Source: Hyphomicrobiales bacterium (GTDB taxonomy: Bacteria; Pseudomonadota; Alphaproteobacteria; Rhizobiales; Rhizobiaceae). From it: 64,000 nucleotides of DNA. The notes below the pieces were generated by a model that saw only the letters and a list, made by a program, of their open reading frames with translations, had not been told where the DNA came from and did no database searches. Both the position numbers and the translations under genes were made by a program. Below, one piece after another: positions 62,191 through 64,000 of the stretch. The DNA is taken from positions 148,840 to 212,839 of the forward strand of contig UCKS01000023.1 in NCBI GenBank assembly GCA_900473045.1. Reading direction: 5' to 3'. The stretch's first letter is position 1, and the number at the start of each line of letters is the position of its first letter.

Positions 62191-63242
62191 TGAGGCCGAT
62201 CCGTCTTCTCGTTCTGGGTACCGGCGGCATGGCCAACACCCATGCGATGAACTTTGCCACGATGAGTGGCGTCGAACTCGTCGCTGCCGTCGATGTTGAT
62301 CAGGTCCGGGTGCAAGCGTTCGCGCTGCGTCACGAAATCGCCAAGACATTCACCTCGCTTGATGAGGCGATTGCCTGGGGCGAATTTGATGCCGTCACCA
62401 ATGTGACGCCGGACAAGATCCACTATCCGACGACGCTGAAGCTGCTGGCTGCCGGCAAGCATGTGTTGTGCGAAAAGCCGCTGGCCGAGGATTATGCCAA
62501 GGCCGACGAGATGGCGAGGGCTGCGGAAAAATCCGGTCTGGTGACAATGGTGAACCTCACCTACCGCAATGTCGCCGAAGTGCAGAAAGCCAGGCAGATG
62601 GTTCTGGCCGGCGAGATCGGCAAGGTTCGCCATATCGAGGCATCCTACCTGCAGAGCTGGCTGGTTTCCAAGGCCTGGGGCGACTGGGCCACGGAATCGC
62701 AGTGGCTCTGGCGGTTGTCGACCAAGCATGGCTCGAACGGTGTGCTCGGCGATGTCGGCATCCACATTCTCGATTTCGCCGGTTATGGGGCGGCAACCGA
62801 CGTCGAGCATATTTTCGCGCGGCTGAAGACCTTCGACAAGGCACCGGGCAACAGGATCGGCGAATACGATCTCGATGCCAATGACAGCTTCACCATGACG
62901 GCCGAATTTGCCAATGGCGCAATGGGTGTCGTTCATGCCAGCCGCTGGGCCGTCGGCCATCTCAACGAGCTGCGCCTGCGCATGCACGGCGATAAGGGCG
63001 CCATCGAGGTGATCCATACGCCCGATGGCTCAACGCTCAAGGCGTGCCTGGGCGACGACATCGAAAAGGGCATCTGGAAGGACATCGATGCGGGAACCGT
63101 GTTGACCAACTACCAGCGCTTCATCGACGCTGTCCGTGCCGGCAAGACAGTCGAGCCGGGCTTCCGCCATGCTGCCGATCTGCAGAAGGTCCTCGATCTG
63201 GCCATGGTCACCGAGAAGGAGCGCCGCGAACTTGCGGTTTAA
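62187..63242 (+). CDS. thuB: Gfo/Idh/MocA-family oxidoreductase (ThuB-like)
   Basis: This is a predicted NAD(P)-dependent sugar dehydrogenase, 351 residues. The N-terminal Rossmann motif is [13 protein letters not shown], the cofactor-contacting [15 protein letters not shown] is typical, and [14 protein letters not shown] carries the catalytic Asp and His. With ThuA it probably oxidises a disaccharide to a 3-keto form. It is coupled to thuA and ends overlapping the convergent LacI gene by 4 nt. A second ATG one codon later is possible. Confidence 0.92.
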   Translation: MMRPIRLLVLGTGGMANTHAMNFATMSGVELVAAVDVDQVRVQAFALRHEIAKTFTSLDEAIAWGEFDAVTNVTPDKIHYPTTLKLLAAGKHVLCEKPLAEDYAKADEMARAAEKSGLVTMVNLTYRNVAEVQKARQMVLAGEIGKVRHIEASYLQSWLVSKAWGDWATESQWLWRLSTKHGSNGVLGDVGIHILDFAGYGAATDVEHIFARLKTFDKAPGNRIGEYDLDANDSFTMTAEFANGAMGVVHASRWAVGHLNELRLRMHGDKGAIEVIHTPDGSTLKACLGDDIEKGIWKDIDAGTVLTNYQRFIDAVRAGKTVEPGFRHAADLQKVLDLAMVTEKERRELAV

Positions 63243-64000
63243 ACCTGTCTCACCGCAGCCGTCGAGTTGCGAATGACCAGTTCCACCGGCCAGACCTCGC
63301 GCAGGTTTTCGGCTGGTGTTCCCTGCAGCATTTCCAGCACCATTTCGCCGATCCGCGCACCCGCTGCGCGGATCGATGACCGCGTCGTCGACAGTGTCGG
63401 CGAGAGATGGTCTGGGCTGATATAGGGAAAGACGTCGTCATGGGCGATCAGCGAGATATCCTCGCCGACGGTCAGACCGGCAATGCGGATCGCCCGCATG
63501 GCCCCCAGCGCCGACATCATCGACCCGGCGACGACGGCTGTCGGCCGTTCCTCTAGCTTCAGAAAAACCTGCATCAGCCGGAAGCCCATCTCGTCGGTGA
63601 ATTCGCCATGTCCGCACAGTGCCGGATCGATCGTAACCCCACGGTCGCTCAGGGCAGTCTGGTAGCCATCCTGCCGGTGTTCGGCAAAAATCCGGCCACG
63701 ATAGCCGTTCAGCAGGGCGATGCGGCGATGGCCGAGATCGAGCAGGTGGCTGGTCGATTGCCGCACAGCGCCGAAATTGTCGATGTCCAGCCAACCGAAA
63801 TTGCCGTCGGAATTGGTGCGGCCGTGGACGATGAATGGCAGGCGGAGCGAATTGAGCAGAGCAATGCGCGGATCGTCGATAAAGGGTGAGTGCAGAATGA
63901 CGGCATCGACGCGCTTGCTGGCGGCAAGACGCCGGTAGGTGGCAAGCTCGGCCTCGGGCGAATCCACCGTCGAGACGAGGATATCGATTTCCTCCTGCTG
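63239..64000 (-). CDS. LacI-family transcriptional regulator (5' end outside window)
   Basis: The visible part is the sugar-binding domain of a LacI/GalR regulator, about 253 residues. Features are VDAVILHSPFIDDPRI, LPFIVHGRTN, the hinge HLLDLGHRRIALLNGY and EDISLIAHDDVFPYISP with TLSTTRSSIRAAGARIGEMVLEML. The DNA-binding N-terminus is beyond the right edge. It is convergent with thuAB, and a LacI-type operator stands before thuA, so it probably represses that operon. Confidence 0.92.
   Translation of the reverse strand, partial: QQEEIDILVSTVDSPEAELATYRRLAASKRVDAVILHSPFIDDPRIALLNSLRLPFIVHGRTNSDGNFGWLDIDNFGAVRQSTSHLLDLGHRRIALLNGYRGRIFAEHRQDGYQTALSDRGVTIDPALCGHGEFTDEMGFRLMQVFLKLEERPTAVVAGSMMSALGAMRAIRIAGLTVGEDISLIAHDDVFPYISPDHLSPTLSTTRSSIRAAGARIGEMVLEMLQGTPAENLREVWPVELVIRNSTAAVRQV

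Overview
The window looks like a chromosomal segment from a Rhizobiaceae alphaproteobacterium of the Rhizobium, Agrobacterium or Neorhizobium type. The evidence is high GC coding sequence with tight ATGA overlaps, the urtABCDE plus ureDABC-EFG order with its rhizobial side genes, a smoEFGK-smoS-mtlK polyol operon, an hmuPSTUV-tonB heme locus, and the PhyR-NepR-EcfG general stress response (GSR) that is specific to Alphaproteobacteria. I saw no tRNA, rRNA, CRISPR array, insertion sequence or phage gene. Almost all of the DNA is ordinary coding sequence.

Layout. 1-2904 (minus): a sensor hybrid kinase whose input domain is an NCS1 permease, cut by the left edge. 3216-9285 (plus): urea ABC transporter urtABCDE. 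9292-17225 (plus): urease genes ureD, ureA, ureB, ureC, ureE, ureF, ureG, interleaved with a DUF1272 zinc-type protein, a GT29-like protein, a TIGR02117 protein, a peroxiredoxin and a small membrane protein. 17300-21806 (minus): RND efflux pump and its adaptor. 22170-36231 (mostly minus): reductive pyrimidine degradation, with an NMT1-type ABC transporter, GNAT and EamA-like genes, dihydropyrimidinase, N-carbamoyl hydrolase, a RutR-like regulator, a redox-domain nucleotide cyclase, and PreA/PreT. 36435-46420 (plus): SorC regulator, polyol ABC transporter, sorbitol and mannitol dehydrogenases, HAD phosphatase and FGGY kinase. 46464-52363: the GSR locus, with two HWE-type kinases, PhyR, NepR, EcfG, two membrane stress proteins and a candidate small RNA. 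52378-59344: heme uptake hmuPSTUV, tonB and an IsdG/HmuQ-type heme oxygenase. 59441-61283: DUF423, truncated hemoglobin, and a TetR/SMR efflux pair. 61405-64000: ThuA/ThuB-like sugar genes with a convergent LacI regulator, cut by the right edge.

How the parts fit together. Urea is imported by UrtABCDE and hydrolysed by the nickel urease. The pyrimidine cluster reduces and opens the uracil or thymine ring, and it carries two matching RutR-like boxes. The polyol operon oxidises sorbitol, mannitol and probably ribitol or arabitol to ketoses. Three close matches to the EcfG promoter (GGAAC, 16 nt, CGTT) lie in the GSR region: before phyR, before the DUF883 gene, and before a promoter-to-terminator unit of about 130 nt with no ORF. 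That unit is the best candidate here for something undescribed. Two TGA-N9-TCA iron boxes sit at the heme loci, one LacI-type operator precedes thuA, and one TetR operator lies inside the promoter of the SMR pair.
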